From Drosophila miranda (Eukaryota > Arthropoda > Insecta > Diptera > Drosophilidae), in NCBI RefSeq assembly GCF_003369915.1, contig NC_046673.1, positions 23,799,718 through 23,863,717 on the forward strand: 64,000 nt of DNA, read 5' to 3'. How positions within the stretch are numbered: the first letter of the stretch is position 1; the number at the start of each line of letters is the position of its first letter. Positions 1 to 11,761 of the stretch are shown here, piece by piece. The notes under the pieces are model-generated. The model was not told the DNA's origin. It worked only from the letters and a program-made list of their open reading frames with translations, and did not search any database. The translations under genes and the position numbers were made by a program.

Positions 1-469
1 TTGTTTTTTACCATGCACTTTTCTTCTTTACTTATGACTCGGCATTCTTTGTAGCAGTGTGACCAGTGTGACCGCGGATTTATTGATAAAATTTACGGTC
101 TGAGCCTCACAAATATACCAAAATATACCATCTCATTTTAAAAATATACCGTGAATATACTGACAAATCCAAGTTCTATTATACATATTCCTCGATTTTG
201 ATATTCTGTCGAATATTATTAGCTAGAAAGGTCTCTCAGCACTGCCCACAGAATTTTATACGACTAATGAATCTATTTTACACACTTTTGCCCTTTGTTC
301 TTAAACATCGTTAGCGAACAATCGGAATTAAAAAAAGCAAGGAGAATTCATCAAAATATGCTTGGAGAACAACGTTTTTATCGTTAGCTTAATATGAAAT
401 AGTCAAAACGTAGCTACACAAAATCATTGAAAATAGTTAGTTTTAGTAGACCCCTAGTTAAATTTGAAA
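1..469. other. Upstream region of gene 1 with two Motif-1-like promoter elements
   Basis: No coding region is visible here. Two adjacent copies of CAGTGTGACC lie at 55-64 and 64-73. Their reverse complement, GGTCACACTG, matches the Drosophila core-promoter Motif 1 bound by M1BP. In the usual orientation they would serve a minus-strand transcript leaving the window to the left, though a bidirectional promoter is possible. Positions 107-160 hold a short AATATACC tandem-like repeat of a kind seen again near 16.78 kb. The transcription start of gene 1 cannot be placed. Confidence 0.4.
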
Positions 470-3400
470 ATGACAGCAAGCTTTTGTCTGCTGTTCAAGC
501 GCTACATTCAAATCGAGAGGAATCTATGGCGTCGCGTGCTTTTCGAGGCCATTGTGATGGTGATAATCATGATATTGATCCAGGGGAATCCCATAGCGCA
601 CACGAAGCAATTGCTGTTCCCGCGCGCCAAAAGCGATCGCGATCATGTTATCGTTTCGCACAAGCTGGAGGACTTAGATATTCTATCGTAAGCTAAAAGA
701 CGTTCCAAGCCGTTCCAAGCCGTCTGGTAGGTATATTATCATTTATATTTATTTCCGCAAAGGGGTATGGGCGACAAGAAGAGGGAGAAAACCAAATATT
801 TATTGGCTTTCGCACCCAAAACGGAGTTTACCGAGCTGGTAATCAATGCCGTGGCCGACCAACTGGGAATGAAGGGAATCCAAGGCTACAAGAATAACGC
901 CGAATTGCAGAAACATTTCGATGAGCGCACTACCCTGGCGGGCATCATTTTCCATGATTCCCCCCCAAAAGAGCCACCCGAGAGCCTCTCCATTTCCATA
1001 CGATTTCCCAGTGAATTTCGCACCATAAAACCATTCCTCACCGAGGCTCGCCTGTGGCTGACACGCTGCTCGGGCGCTGTCAGAGAGAAGCAGGACAATG
1101 CCAAGGACACGGATACGAATCAAGATCTCTATATACGCGAGGGTTTCCTTCAACTGCAGCATCATGTATTTCTTCAGTGGTTCCAACAGCTGAAAATCAA
1201 ATATCCCCACACATACGCGGAGCCCCAAGTGGAGGTCTTTAACATACGACTAAGGGCGGCCAATTCACCCTGCACCATGATGACCCTGGTCCGGATGCCA
1301 GCATTTCTATACAATTTCCTATATTTGATACCATTTTTGAACATTATCAGGGTGCGTATCGTATCGTATCGTATCTTCCTGCCTATCGCTAATTTGTCCA
1401 CCCACCCCCACGCTCACAGAATATCGCCGGTCAGCTGGAGGATGGCGTTATGGTCCATCAGTGGCACTATGGGTTCTCTTTCTGCACCCAGTACTGCTGC
1501 CTGTTTTTGGTGTTAATGCTGCGATTGCTACTGACGGCATTCTGTTCCCTCGTTGTTTTAATTGTAGGTTTCAACACCACTTGTTACACTCACACTTATC
1601 TATAGCTATTTTCAATCGCCTAATCCGTTCTTGCTCCTCTCCTCCGTTAAAACAGGTATTTTGGATACTGGAAGGTGGCCCCAATGTCGCCCAGGCGATT
1701 GCCGGCACAATATTATTTATATTAATCTACCACATTGAGCTGATACTAACCGCCATATTGGTGGCCAAACTCTTTGTTAATCCCATTAATTGCGTGCTCT
1801 TCGGCCTGGTCATTTGGCTGTTTACGTATGCGGCATTCAGCTTAATTCTCGAACGTTATTGGGACGTTCGCAGCTACTATGTTACCTCTGTATTGGGGTC
1901 CTTTTTCAACACACAGCTCAGCTTCTGCATGCAGCTGTTCCATCAAATGATCGACGATTCCAATAATCTGAAATTCTACGATTATATCGTCCTATTTGTC
2001 TCGGCAGCGGTCTGCACGCTCATCTATCTGCTGCTCTTCGTTCTGGTCCAATGGCGCGCCCCTGGCCGACTGCTGAGCCGCCGTGTCCTGCGCAACAAGC
2101 CGCGCGTCGACAAACCCAAGTCCGAGGGCCCCGTCTTCATTGGCCGATCGCCCAGTTGGCACAATTTTGAGTTTGTCGACGCCAACAGCGAGGAGCTGAT
2201 GCGCCTAAAGCATGTGAGCACTTCGCATCGCGAATCCGAACAGAAGATCCTGAAGAACATCTCGCTGCGCATCTACAAGGGCGAAATACTGGTCATACTC
2301 GGCCACATTGGCTCCGGAAAGCTCACTCTACTGCGCCTGATTGCCGGCCTCAAGTTCCCGCTGCGTGGCACCGTCTCGGTGCTGGGAAATAGCTACACGC
2401 ACAAGGGCCCCAGCCGTCGGCTGGTGGACTTTCGCTTCGACGAGCACGGGCTGAGTCGCCATTTGACCGTCCAGCAGACGATCGAGTATCATGTGCGGCT
2501 GAAGCTGCAGCGCGACGACGAGGATCGCTTCAAGATCGAGAAGCGCAAGTGGCTGACCATCCTGGATCAGCACATCGAGAGCCGCAACACAAAGATTGGC
2601 CAGCTCAGCTATGCCAGCTCTCGTTTGGTGGCCCTCTGCTGCTGTTTGGCAGGCAACACACAGGTCGTGATCCTGGAGGAGCCCACGCTGAAGCTGACCG
2701 GCTCCGAGGCGCAGACCTTCTGGACGATTGTCAACCAGGAGAAGGAGTCGCGGGCCTTTGTGGTGGCCACCTACAGTGTGGGCGAGGCGGAGCATGTGGC
2801 CGATCGTGTGGCCATAATCAATCTGGGCGTGCTGGAGGCCAACGGAACACCCTTCTTTCTGCGGTCAAGGTTTACCGGCACTTTGGACATGATTGTGACC
2901 AAGAAGCCGCACGTACCCGCCGAGCCCATCACCGATTTCATCAATCAATTCCTTACGCGCGTCCAGCCGGAGAATGAAATTGGCGACACTCTGGCGTACA
3001 GAATCCCCATTTCGAATCGCCCGCGTTTGCAGAAGCTGTGCCTGCATTTGGAATCTGATCGGAACCGATTGGGCATCGACTATTTTCGAATTGTGGGCAC
3101 CGAACTCTCCGATACTTACATGAAGTTGGTCAAGTCGTTTCGTTTGCAAAAGCAGATCATACCGGATGTCAGTAAGTATATAAAAAGTTGTGTCCTCTAA
3201 TTGTACCTATCGGGGAACCATGACATAGAAAGCACAGAACCACATTCGACCCAGTTCACACGAACTGGATCCCGATCAATCAGGGTCAACATACACTCTG
3301 GTCACACCAGAGGCGCGCGCGCAATTCTAATGGAGCGCGAGAATCAAATAAATTAGCACAAATTATTTATGCCCCGACATACTCCTTACAGCCCAAACGT

Positions 3401-6400
3401 TCAAGTACCAGGTGGTGTCACAGAAGCAGCTCAGACGCCAGCGCATACGTGCCATGCTCTACAAAAAGATGATCCATACGGCACCGAATGTCTGGCCAAT
3501 AATCATGATATTTACCAGCTTCATATTGATAGCCATCATTGCCAAGCTGTCCGTGATGCTGGATGTGCCCGAGGAGCGTTCGAATGTGATCGAAATTGGC
3601 TTCGGCAGCGGCTCTGAGATGAAGAATATACCGGATATTACGGGATGCGGCTATGTGGACATACAATCGCTGACCAAGGCGCATCACTACAAACGGCAGG
3701 GCGGGGGCCACATGATGAACAGTTTTACAGCGGACTCGTTCTCCTGCGAAAAAGGTTCCTATCGCGATAACCTCAAGAAAATGAACGAACTCAAGAGCCT
3801 GGGAGCGATCGAACAGGCTGGTGATCAGACAATGAATGGCTATATCACACAGGATGTATTCCATTCGGCACCAATGATGCTCAATCTGCTGCACAATGCG
3901 ATACTCAAGTAAGAGGAGTATCCATAGAGCACTAAAGCCATATTAATTCTTCTCTTTGTAGACTTGCCTATCCCGATTCTAAGAAACATTTCACCTTGGT
4001 TACTAATCATCCATTGCCCACACAGCTGAGCATGAAGATCAACTTGATCGACAATAAGATAGCTCACATGAATGCTCCATTGGCATTGGGCTGCATCCTG
4101 CCGCTGGCCGTCTCTGTGTTCATTATACCCCTGGTGGAAGAGCAGGTGCATCAGTTAAGGATCCTGCAGGTGATAGCCGGCCTGGGCATGCCCATCTATT
4201 GGGGCGTCAATATGTTTTGGGATCTATTCACATACATCATCTATTCGGTGATCATTGTGGTGATCATGGCCGTGATGGGCATCGGTGGGTTTGGTTCGTA
4301 TGAGAATTTTCTCATCCTAATGCTGATGGGTCTCTATGGCCTCGCCGCCCTCACACACACCTATGTACTGTCGTTCTATGTGAATGCCTCAAGGATTAGA
4401 GGCTTCCTGGCGTCGCTCCTGCTGCACGGGATCACGGGCATTGTGCTGTACATATTATTTTGGGATGTGGCCAACAGTAATGACATCTTCTACTATGGCG
4501 CCTGCCTGTTTCCGGGCTTCTCGCTGCTCGATGGCGTGAGCAACATTTACACGCAGTGCCTGGAGGAGTCGCTGTGCAAGGACAAGTGCCAAAAGACGCC
4601 CAGCTGCACAATGGAGAATATGGCCGAAATGGTGCCCAATTGTCACTGTAAGTGCCTGTTCTTCGGTGGCAAGGTTTCAAGGGTTACTTTCCCTTTCTTT
4701 TCCCCTTCAGTTCATTCATATTTCACTTGGAGTTCGCCTGGCATTATGCCAGCCATTATCTATATGCTCGTCTCGGGGTTGCTTGGTGTCCTGCTGATCT
4801 TTTGGATTGAACTGCATCGCAGGGAGAAGAAATATCACTCCTCCCGAGAGTAAGTCCTTCCGTTTCCCCGTGTAGGTGTTTAACCCTTTCCTTTTTTGTG
4901 TGTAGCCTGCATGATCTACGTACTGCCACATATCCGTTCGATGATGCCGATATGGCCGATGTGAAGCTTAAAATTGCCGAATCCGACATGACCAAATGCA
5001 AACAGTCGGTGTTTCTGGTCGATCAGGTGGAGGCCAAGGTACCCATCACAGGATCGCGGGTGAATACTGTCTCGTTTGCTCTGAACAAATATATGAGCAT
5101 GGGCATCTATGGCCGGCGAAACTCCGGGAAGAGCCATCTGATCCGTCAACTGGTGGGCATCGATGGCTTCGCCTTTGGCGAGATCTATGTCCGGGGACTG
5201 GACCTCAAGCTGGACACCGACAAGATACGCACCTACATGGGTTACTGTCCGCAGCATCAGGGCTACCTCATGGAACTAACGCCGCGCGAGCACATCCGGC
5301 TGCTCTGCATGATTCGGGGTGTCCCAGAGCTAAAGATCACCGAGAAGATGCACGATCTGTGCCTCATGCTGAACATGACCGGGTGGATGCATCGCAAATG
5401 CGGCAACCTTACGGCCGAAAAGCTACGAAAACTGAATGTGGCCCTCGCTTTGGTCGCCTACAACAAGATACTCGTGCTGGACGAACCCACGTTCGGTCTA
5501 CCCGGGACGACACGCGATGAGATCTGGAATATATTGCGATACATACGGCACTGCGGCAAGACGGTGATATTTGCCACAAACGATGAGCTCGAATGCAAGA
5601 AACTGGGCGATTTCATAATACTCCTGCACGACTCTGAGATGGTCTCCTTGGGCAGCCTGCACTACTTGCGTTTTAAGTACAGCACCGGCTTCTATTTGGA
5701 GGTGCGACTCATACGGGATGGCAAGACCCTGGCCGAAACGCAGGAACAGTAAGAACCTATGGTTTTCCCCCATTCAAATTGTCTCCTTTTAAATATGTGA
5801 ATCCCACACAGTTTGCGCAAAGATATGGACAATTTGGCCAGATTTGTCAACTTCTTGCATGACAAATCGGAACTGGTGTAAGTATTACCAAGACCAGACG
5901 ATACCAAGACGTTGCATGAGGGGTGACGGGACCAAAAAGCTGTTCAATTCTCTTTTCACCTTCGTCTCTGTTTTTGGCGACGCACAAAGTCGATCCTCTC
6001 GCAAAGCGAATGGTTCAAAACGGAATGCCCGAGAATACAATAAAAAACTGCATGTCTTGGGCATGATTTTTTCCGACTGCGCCTCGCCAAAGACTGTGTA
6101 TTCGTCAGAGGCGAAGGATAGCCTAAAAGAGAACTGAAGCTCGAAGCGTCGAACGAAAAATGAAACGGAATTTGTTCCTGATGCAATATCTTGGTATTGG
6201 TATTACCGAGGGAATATTACCGATGAATTTCTACTCTCTATGCTGTCCTCTATTAAACCCGCAGCTCCCATTCAAATCACTGGCTCAAATACTATGTACC
6301 AGTGGGCGATATTGTCTATTCGTATTTGTATGGCAGTTTGGAGAAGAACAAAATGCGTCTGAATATCCAGGATTATTGCATTTATCAGGCGGATGTCAAT

Positions 6401-6529
6401 AGTGTTATCGAGCAGGTCCATGAGATGCGTTCAGAGCTGAAGCGTCGCATTGGTTCGAATGGGCAATTGTATCGTTTCTCCCAGAAGGAAAAAGACGCCG
6501 GCAAGGGCAAAGGCAAAGCCAAGAAATAA
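470..6529 (+). CDS. ABC transporter subfamily A, full-length, with degenerate ATPase sites (gene 1)
   Basis: Predicted full-size ABCA protein of 1660 aa. Coding exons are 470-687, 763-1351, 1420-1563, 1656-3171, 3392-3908, 3962-4647, 4711-4849, 4906-5748, 5812-5877 and 6265-6529. The total of 4983 nt divides by three and all junctions keep phase. The first ATG at 470 precedes an N-terminal hydrophobic helix (about residues 22-40) and a long extracytosolic loop with the family motif YIREGFLQLQ. Order: TMD1, NBD1 (about 510-760), TMD2, NBD2 (about 1310-1540). The NBDs are eroded. NBD1 Walker A is GHIGSGKLT (533-541; Leu where Ser/Thr should bind Mg). Its signature is LSYASS (634-639) instead of LSGG, its Walker B Asp is Glu (658) and its switch His is Tyr (690). 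NBD2 has GRRNSGKSH (1339-1347), LTAEK (1438-1442), an intact DEP (1462-1464) and Asn for the switch His (1495). ABCA proteins move or regulate membrane lipids. Weak or absent ATPase activity is inferred. It is probably the orthologue of one of the D. melanogaster X-linked paralogues CG1494 or CG1801. Confidence 0.88.
3172..3391 (+). other. Intron 4 of gene 1 with two small perfect hairpins
   Basis: A 220-nt intron between phase-matched exons. It contains CCAGTTC/GAACTGG arms around ACAC (3251-3268) and CTCTGG/CCAGAG arms around TCACA (3296-3312). The second overlaps a near match to Drosophila promoter Motif 1 (GGTCACAC). No coding potential is seen. Confidence 0.5.
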
Positions 6530-6758
6530 CCACAAAATTCGAATTTTAAATTAAGGAAAATTGGGTCAAAACCAATGCATACCATACCCATCCTTGAACT
6601 TACATACATATACCTATACATATATATTATAGAAGGCAATGTCTTACGGCTGTCCGGCTGTCTGGTTGAGCCTTTGGGGCCTAATCCATAATTAACGACT
6701 TTTCCGTGCAAACGCACGTGTCTGTCTGCATTATTAACAATGTGTCTGGGAATTTCTA

Positions 6759-7176
6759 CCAGCCCTATTACCGCCATGTGGCCCGAGAGCCAAGAGCCCT
6801 TCCTAGCCCAATTTGAGTTACAAGTTTAATAAATATTTCATTTCAAACAATTACAAATGAATTTGTGTGTGCGTTTTGGCATTTTTGAATTGGAATTTGA
6901 ATTTGAATGCAGCCTCAATCGATAAGCGATAGCATCCAGAATGAATGCCGTTGCTTTGCTCTCGCTCCACCTCATTTAACCTTGCCAGCCTACTAACGCC
7001 ATATAGTCAGCCCTAGCCCCCTCTTCCCACACCCCATATACGAGCAATTGTTTCATTAGCAAGTTTAATAAATATTTAATTTCAAACAATTGCAAACGAA
7101 TTCGTGTGTGCGTGGCGGCATTTTTGAATTGGAATTTGAATGCAGCCTCAATCGATAAACGATAGCATCCAGAATG
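6759..7176 (+). repeat. Direct duplication of the gene 1 3'-end segment
   Basis: Two diverged copies, about 6759-6943 and 6984-7176. They share the run CAAGTTTAATAAATATTT, the block GGCATTTTTGAATTGGAATT and the block ending CAGCCTCAATCGATAA. The offset is 225-239 nt. Each copy carries AATAAA and an ATCGATAA element. Confidence 0.8.
6828..6833 (+). terminator. Poly(A) signal of gene 1
   Basis: AATAAA about 300 nt after the gene 1 stop codon. A second copy at 7067-7072 lies in a duplicated segment, so two alternative 3' ends are possible. Confidence 0.6.
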
Positions 7177-7249
7177 CTCTCTCTCTCTATCTCTCTGCTC
7201 CCCCCTTAATCTTCCCCCCCTTATTCTAACCAAACAGCTCACGTAATGT

Positions 7250-7966
7250 CTCTGTGATTATATTTTTTTTTTGTCTATTCCGTTTTACTCCGCCGCTTCG
7301 TGTTGGTTGCCGTTTGGCCGTGCGCGTCTCGTCGGCAACAGAGTGTAGTAGTTATTCTCTCTCTTTCTCTTGCTTCTCGGCTTGCTTTACTATTTCTCTG
7401 CTTCTCTATTTCTCTGCCGAGCTCCGAGAGTTCAGTAGTTGTGTTTTTGGCGTTAGAAGAACTTCATAAATAATTTTTAATCTAATATTTTAACAAACAC
7501 AAAATCAGTTTTTTTTTGCTCGATCGCGTGCCCCGTCCGTGTGTGTTCGCGTTTGTTTGTTTGTGTTCGTTTTTGTGTGCTGTGTGAAACAGCTGTGCGC
7601 GAAAGAGCAAACCAAACAACAAAAAAATAATCCATAACCAGAGTGCAAAAGTCCTAAGAATAGAGCACCCTTCCGCCCTCCTCCTCCCCACTCTTTCAAC
7701 CTTTTTAGTGAATGGAATGTCGTAGAATTTTCGCCGCTAGGGCCGTCAATGACGACGCAGATAGCAGGAGTGCAACTGGATAACTGTGAAACTGCAAGGA
7801 GATACAAAAGAAAAAACCTTGCCTGTGTACGTATATGTTTTGTGTGTGTGCATACATATGTATGTATTTTCTGCCGGTAAAGTGGTTTTGTGTAAGAAAG
7901 AGGGGGGCTGGACGCTCAACATGTTTCGAAGGCCAAGGGCACGGCAAGGCGTACGAAATGCATATA
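7250..7966 (+). promoter_or_regulatory. Promoter/5'-UTR-like segment
   Basis: No open frame of interest. CT-rich sequence is followed by TTCAGTAG at 7431-7438, an Initiator-like site. After it come about 350 nt with the A/C-rich, GTTTG-rich texture of fly 5' UTRs, for example around 7570-7650. This could be a distal start site of gene 2, with the transposon then sitting in its intron, or a noncoding transcript. The prediction rests on composition and one weak core element. Confidence 0.3.
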
Positions 7967-8199
7967 CAGTATGTCAAGAAACTCTTTACACACTGAAAAT
8001 AAATTAAATTTTTTGACTTTGGATAAGAAAATAATGGCCTTTGGTTCAAATTTATCAAATTTTTTTAATTCATAACCATTCAGGGATTAATTATAAAGTA
8101 GTTAGTGAAAAAAAAATAACAAAACTATAAATAGGTAACTTACAAAACAACAAAAACAATGATTACTCATTTTTGACACTGTCAAGAAACTCTTTACAC
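7967..8199 (+). repeat. Left inverted terminal repeat of the S-like element
   Basis: Begins CAGTATGTCAAGAAACTC. The outer direct-repeat motif is at about 7973-7992 and the inner copy at 8181-8199. It pairs with 9468-9701 with only a few differences, mainly in A/T runs. Confidence 0.9.
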
Positions 8200-8368
8200 T
8201 TTTCGTTTTCGAGCTCTGTTTTGATCTCGTTCTTAGAAAAAACGGGACTTTACCGTAATCTATGCTTTTGGCGTTGCTCAGTGATGCTCTATTTTTGCAT
8301 TGACTTTGATTTGGTTGCGAAATTTTGACCGGTGCACATCTACAGACTAACTTTCTGAAATTTTTAAA

Positions 8369-9406
8369 ATGCCTGGCAAAAGACTATGCTTTGACGTTGT
8401 CCAGTTGATTTACTATAATCACCAGTTGGGCAAATCTGTTGCAGACATGGTAGACATGTTTTCAGTATCAAGGAAAACAATTTACAATGTCCTAAGTCGC
8501 GCGAAGAACGAAGGGAGACTGGAAACCAAATCTGGAGGTGGCCGTAAAAGGAAGATAGACAAACGGGCAGACCGCATAATCATGAGGAAAATTAATCAGA
8601 ATCCGCAAATATCGGTCAGGACTCTGGCCAAGGAACTTGACGAAGAACTTGACTTGGTTGTTTCACACGAAACAGTACGCCAGGTTATTCTACGCCATAA
8701 ATACTCTTCCAGAGTGGCACGAAAAAAACCGCTGCTTTCGTCGGTCAATGTGGAAAAGCGCTTCACTTTCGCTGTTAACATGATCAGTAAGCCGGCAGAG
8801 TATTGGGATGACGTCATATTTTGCGACGAAACAAAAATGATGCTATATTACAATGATGGTCCACCCAGAGTATGGCGCAAGCCGTTAACAGCTTTAGATA
8901 ACCGAAACATCATTCCGACTGTAAAGTTTGGAAAACTTTCGGTTATGATTTGGGGGTGCATCTCTAGCCGAGGAGTGGGAAATATTGAATTTATTGAGAA
9001 CACAATGGATGCCAAACAGTACCTCCAAATTTTAAAAACAAATTTAAAAAGCAGTGCGGAGAAATTTGGTCTCATTACGGACAATAGGGCCAAATTTAAT
9101 TTTTATCAAGACAATGATCCCAAACATAAAGAGTCCAATGTGAGAGCTTGGCTGCTTTACAACTGTGGAAAAGTTATTGATACACCACCCCAGAGTCCCG
9201 ATCTTAACCCCATTGAAAATTTGTGGGCCTATTTGAAGAAGAAAGTGGGAAAAAGACAGCCCAAAAACCGCAATCAGCTCAAAGAATTCATATTGGAAGA
9301 GTGGCAAAAGATTCCCTTTGAGTATGACCTACAAAAATTGATAAATTCGATGAAAAAACGGCTCCAGCATGTAGTCAATGCTAAGGGTGGACAGACCAAA
9401 TATTAA
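8369..9406 (+). CDS. Tc1-family DD34E transposase (S-element type)
   Basis: 345-aa open frame from ATG to TAA with no lesion. The N-terminal part (about 1-115) has paired helix-turn-helix DNA-binding character, including SVADMVDMFSVSRKTIYN. A basic GGRKRKIDK near residues 57-65 could be the nuclear-localisation signal. The catalytic triad is D153 (FCDETK), D248 (YQDNDPKH) and E283 (PIENLW), giving 34 residues between the second Asp and the Glu. The enzyme cuts and pastes the element by binding the terminal repeats. It lies on the same strand as the flanking ABCA genes but belongs to the transposon. Full integrity suggests possible activity, unless repeat changes block it. Confidence 0.95.
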   Translation: MPGKRLCFDVVQLIYYNHQLGKSVADMVDMFSVSRKTIYNVLSRAKNEGRLETKSGGGRKRKIDKRADRIIMRKINQNPQISVRTLAKELDEELDLVVSHETVRQVILRHKYSSRVARKKPLLSSVNVEKRFTFAVNMISKPAEYWDDVIFCDETKMMLYYNDGPPRVWRKPLTALDNRNIIPTVKFGKLSVMIWGCISSRGVGNIEFIENTMDAKQYLQILKTNLKSSAEKFGLITDNRAKFNFYQDNDPKHKESNVRAWLLYNCGKVIDTPPQSPDLNPIENLWAYLKKKVGKRQPKNRNQLKEFILEEWQKIPFEYDLQKLINSMKKRLQHVVNAKGGQTKY

Positions 9407-9467
9407 AATAAGTTAAATATATTAAATAATTACGAAGAATTTTGAATTTAAAAAATGAAAATATTTT

Positions 9468-9701
9468 GTGTAAAGACTTTCTTGACAGTGTGAAAAATGA
9501 GTAATCATTGTTTTTGTTATTTTTTAAGTTACCTATTTATAGTTTTGTTATTTTTTTTTTCACTAACTACTTTATAATTAATCCCTGAATGGTTATGAAT
9601 TAAAAAAATTTGATAAATTTGAACCAAAGGCCATTATTTTCTTATCCAAAGTCAAAAAATTTAATTTATTTTCAGTGTGTAAAGAGTTTCTTGACATACT
9701 G
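9468..9701 (-). repeat. Right inverted terminal repeat of the S-like element
   Basis: Reverse complement of the left repeat, ending CATACTG next to a TA. The inner motif differs by one base from the left copy (GTCAAGAAAGTC in place of GTCAAGAAACTC), a change in a probable transposase-binding site. Confidence 0.9.
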
Positions 9702-9703
9702 TA

Positions 9704-10249
9704 TGTACATATGTATGCATGTGTCTCAGCGTTTGCATGTGTGCATATTTGAACATACATATATTTTCTGTGATGTGTGCCAAAAAAATAATAATATAAA
9801 ATTCTGTATAACGGTGCATACACACTCAGAAATATACAGATGTGTATCCCGAAGGGGCGTGTGTGTTGCATGCGCATTTCGCCATGCATCCGGGCGGTTG
9901 CATGCGTCAATCCATCCATGAATCCATCAATTAGAAATCTCTCTCTCTCTCTCAAGAGAGTAATGGAGGTGCATATTTGTGTGTGTGTAGGGAGAGAGAC
10001 ACACAGTTAGTCCTGTTTCTGTTTCGCCTATCATTCAGACCCATTCAATTTCGCATTGGAAAACAATTAAATTAGGCTTTGAGTTTGAAAGCTCAAAGGC
10101 TCAAAGGCAGTGGGCAATGGGCGATGGAAGTGCGATTACGCACAAAACCTGAATGTTTATACAACTTTTACAGTGACATTGCAGAAAGCACACAACCAAT
10201 AGAAGAATAAATAAATAAATTATTGCGATTACACAGGGAGACAGCGCAA

Positions 10250-10284
<35 letters not shown>

Positions 10285-11414
10285 CGAGAAAGACTACTAC
10301 TATTTGCCAATCAATTATGCACTAATGTCGTAGACACCGATGACCACAGTCCATCGCTTGGAATAAATTGTTATCATTAAATTCCCCTCCCCCCCCCACA
10401 CACACACACACACAAACACACACAATCGCAACCAATCGCGGTAAAAAATCAAGTTGTACGGCGGAGGGGTTCACGGTTATATTGGCCCTGCAATAACACT
10501 CCACTCCGTACCATTCAGCAGAATATCGGGCCTTACAATTCCAATTATAACGTCCCACCTCCCACGTCCACGTCCACGTCCACCAAGGGGTGAGTGCAAA
10601 TTAATTGAGAATTATCTAATGGAGTAGTATCGGACGTAGACGGCAGACGGTAGTACCCGTACTAGTATTGTACGAAGGAGTAAGCAATTAAAGACCCCAT
10701 TTCCATGTGACTTAAATGCCGCAATAAAATTCCTTCCACGAGTACAAATGCTGCTAGCCACCATGATGTTGTATGCCACTCGTGTCCGTTCCAGTATCAT
10801 GGGTTTTGCTAGTCGCCCCCTGCATTACGTGTGAGAGTTGCTTGCTTTTTTTAGAGTGCTTTTTGGTAGGGATTCAGATAGAATATCTACCAAAAGTCAT
10901 TGCATAGGTTTTTCTCGCTTTTATCCATGCCCCGTGGCATCCAAAGTTGTCCAGATATAAAAGTAACATTTGGTAAGGCCTGAACTCAAAAAAGTATTAA
11001 GACCATCTACCAAAAATTATCCAAATCGGGTGAAGGGTGAGAGCTACGCGGCTCTACGGGGCATCTTCTAGTCGATCATGCTATACAGTTTTGTCCAGTA
11101 TTAGATCCACCAGATTAGCCAATCATTTGGAGATATTGTAGTGCTATTCCTTTTATGCGGGTCACATGTCAGCAGATGTCAGGCGAAGTAATTCTCATAC
11201 ATCTATAGCACGCTATTTATTGTTATTGCTTCGACTTTATGATTCATCAAGTGCGTAATATTTATCATCAATGGCTTGCACGGGGTATCTTTAAGGGTTC
11301 TCCGAACACACTCATATCGGGCGTTCAGTCATAAGGCGGTCACACGTTCCAGCGATACCAGGGCCGAGTGGCCCATGCTAAATAAATGTATGCAAAATAT
11401 ATCGTACACTAATA
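9704..11414. other. Intergenic region, simple repeats and possible decayed repeat
   Basis: No gene recognised. It holds a (GA)n run at 10,249-10,288, a (CA)n run at about 10,398-10,423 and, at 10,855-11,060, a stretch with a twice-used ATCTACCAAAA phrase. That phrase reads like an old interspersed repeat, but I cannot assign a family. Confidence 0.4.
10249..10288. repeat. (GA)n microsatellite
   Basis: Nearly pure GA repeat. On an X chromosome such runs resemble the GA-rich core of MSL recognition elements used in dosage compensation, but this is only a resemblance. Confidence 0.85.
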
Positions 11415-11532
11415 TCCTTCGAGCCGGATTTGAACCAGCGATCTATGGATCTCTGCTTTCTATGGCGCCATGCGCCATGCGCCACCCACTTCCATCTACA
11501 GTCCACCGCTCTACCAACTGAGCTATCGAAGG
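11415..11532 (-). tRNA. tRNA-Tyr (anticodon GUA) with intron, copy 1
   Basis: On the minus strand the acceptor stem CCTTCGA (5') pairs with TCGAAGG (3'), followed by discriminator A. The A box (TAGCTCAGTTGG) and B box (GGTTCAAATCC) are intact. Anticodon GTA lies in GGACTGTAG. A 45-nt intron follows the G after the anticodon, the standard site, and contains a repeated GGCGCAT. The mature tRNA would be 73 nt. One base in the variable loop differs from copy 2 (AGAT versus AGGT). I recall 19F as a tRNA-Tyr hybridisation site in D. melanogaster, which would fit the ABCA synteny. Confidence 0.95.
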
Positions 11533-11761
11533 CCTCTTCGAAGGCGTGACAGCCGTCCGCTGACAATGCTTTCATTTGATTTCGTTCATCTCGGGTCTTG
11601 CATTATTTATAAACTACAAAATATGTATATGGCATAGCGCTTACCTTTCACTTCCCCCTCCCCCCCCCCCCCCCACCCCCCGCCGCGCGAGATCCAATGC
11701 CGATTGTGCCCCGTCCGTCGTTCATCCAGCAGTCGCTCTTTGGAACGCCTCCGTATGTGCC
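11533..11761. other. Spacer between the two tRNA-Tyr genes
   Basis: A 229-bp spacer between divergent tRNA genes, with their 5' ends facing each other. It contains a run of C at about 11,659-11,670. No coding region is seen. Confidence 0.6.

Larger units (their letters stand above)
7967..9701 (+). mobile_element. Complete S-element-like Tc1/mariner transposon
   Basis: A 1735-bp element flanked by TA on both sides (7965-7966 and 9702-9703), the usual Tc1 target duplication. It has inverted terminal repeats of about 234 bp (7967-8199 and 9468-9701), each with an outer and an inner copy of a GTCAAGAAACTCTTTACAC-type motif, the IR/DR arrangement. A single uninterrupted 345-aa transposase gene lies inside. 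Length, repeat length and protein length match what I recall of the D. melanogaster S element (about 1.7 kb, 234-bp repeats, 345 aa). It is either recently inserted or well conserved. Confidence 0.92.

Noticed and set aside
767..1516. Unspliced 249-codon frame of gene 1 exon 2 running past 1351
   Set aside because: Reading through gives a non-ABCA tail. Splicing at 1351/1420 restores the family sequence in phase.
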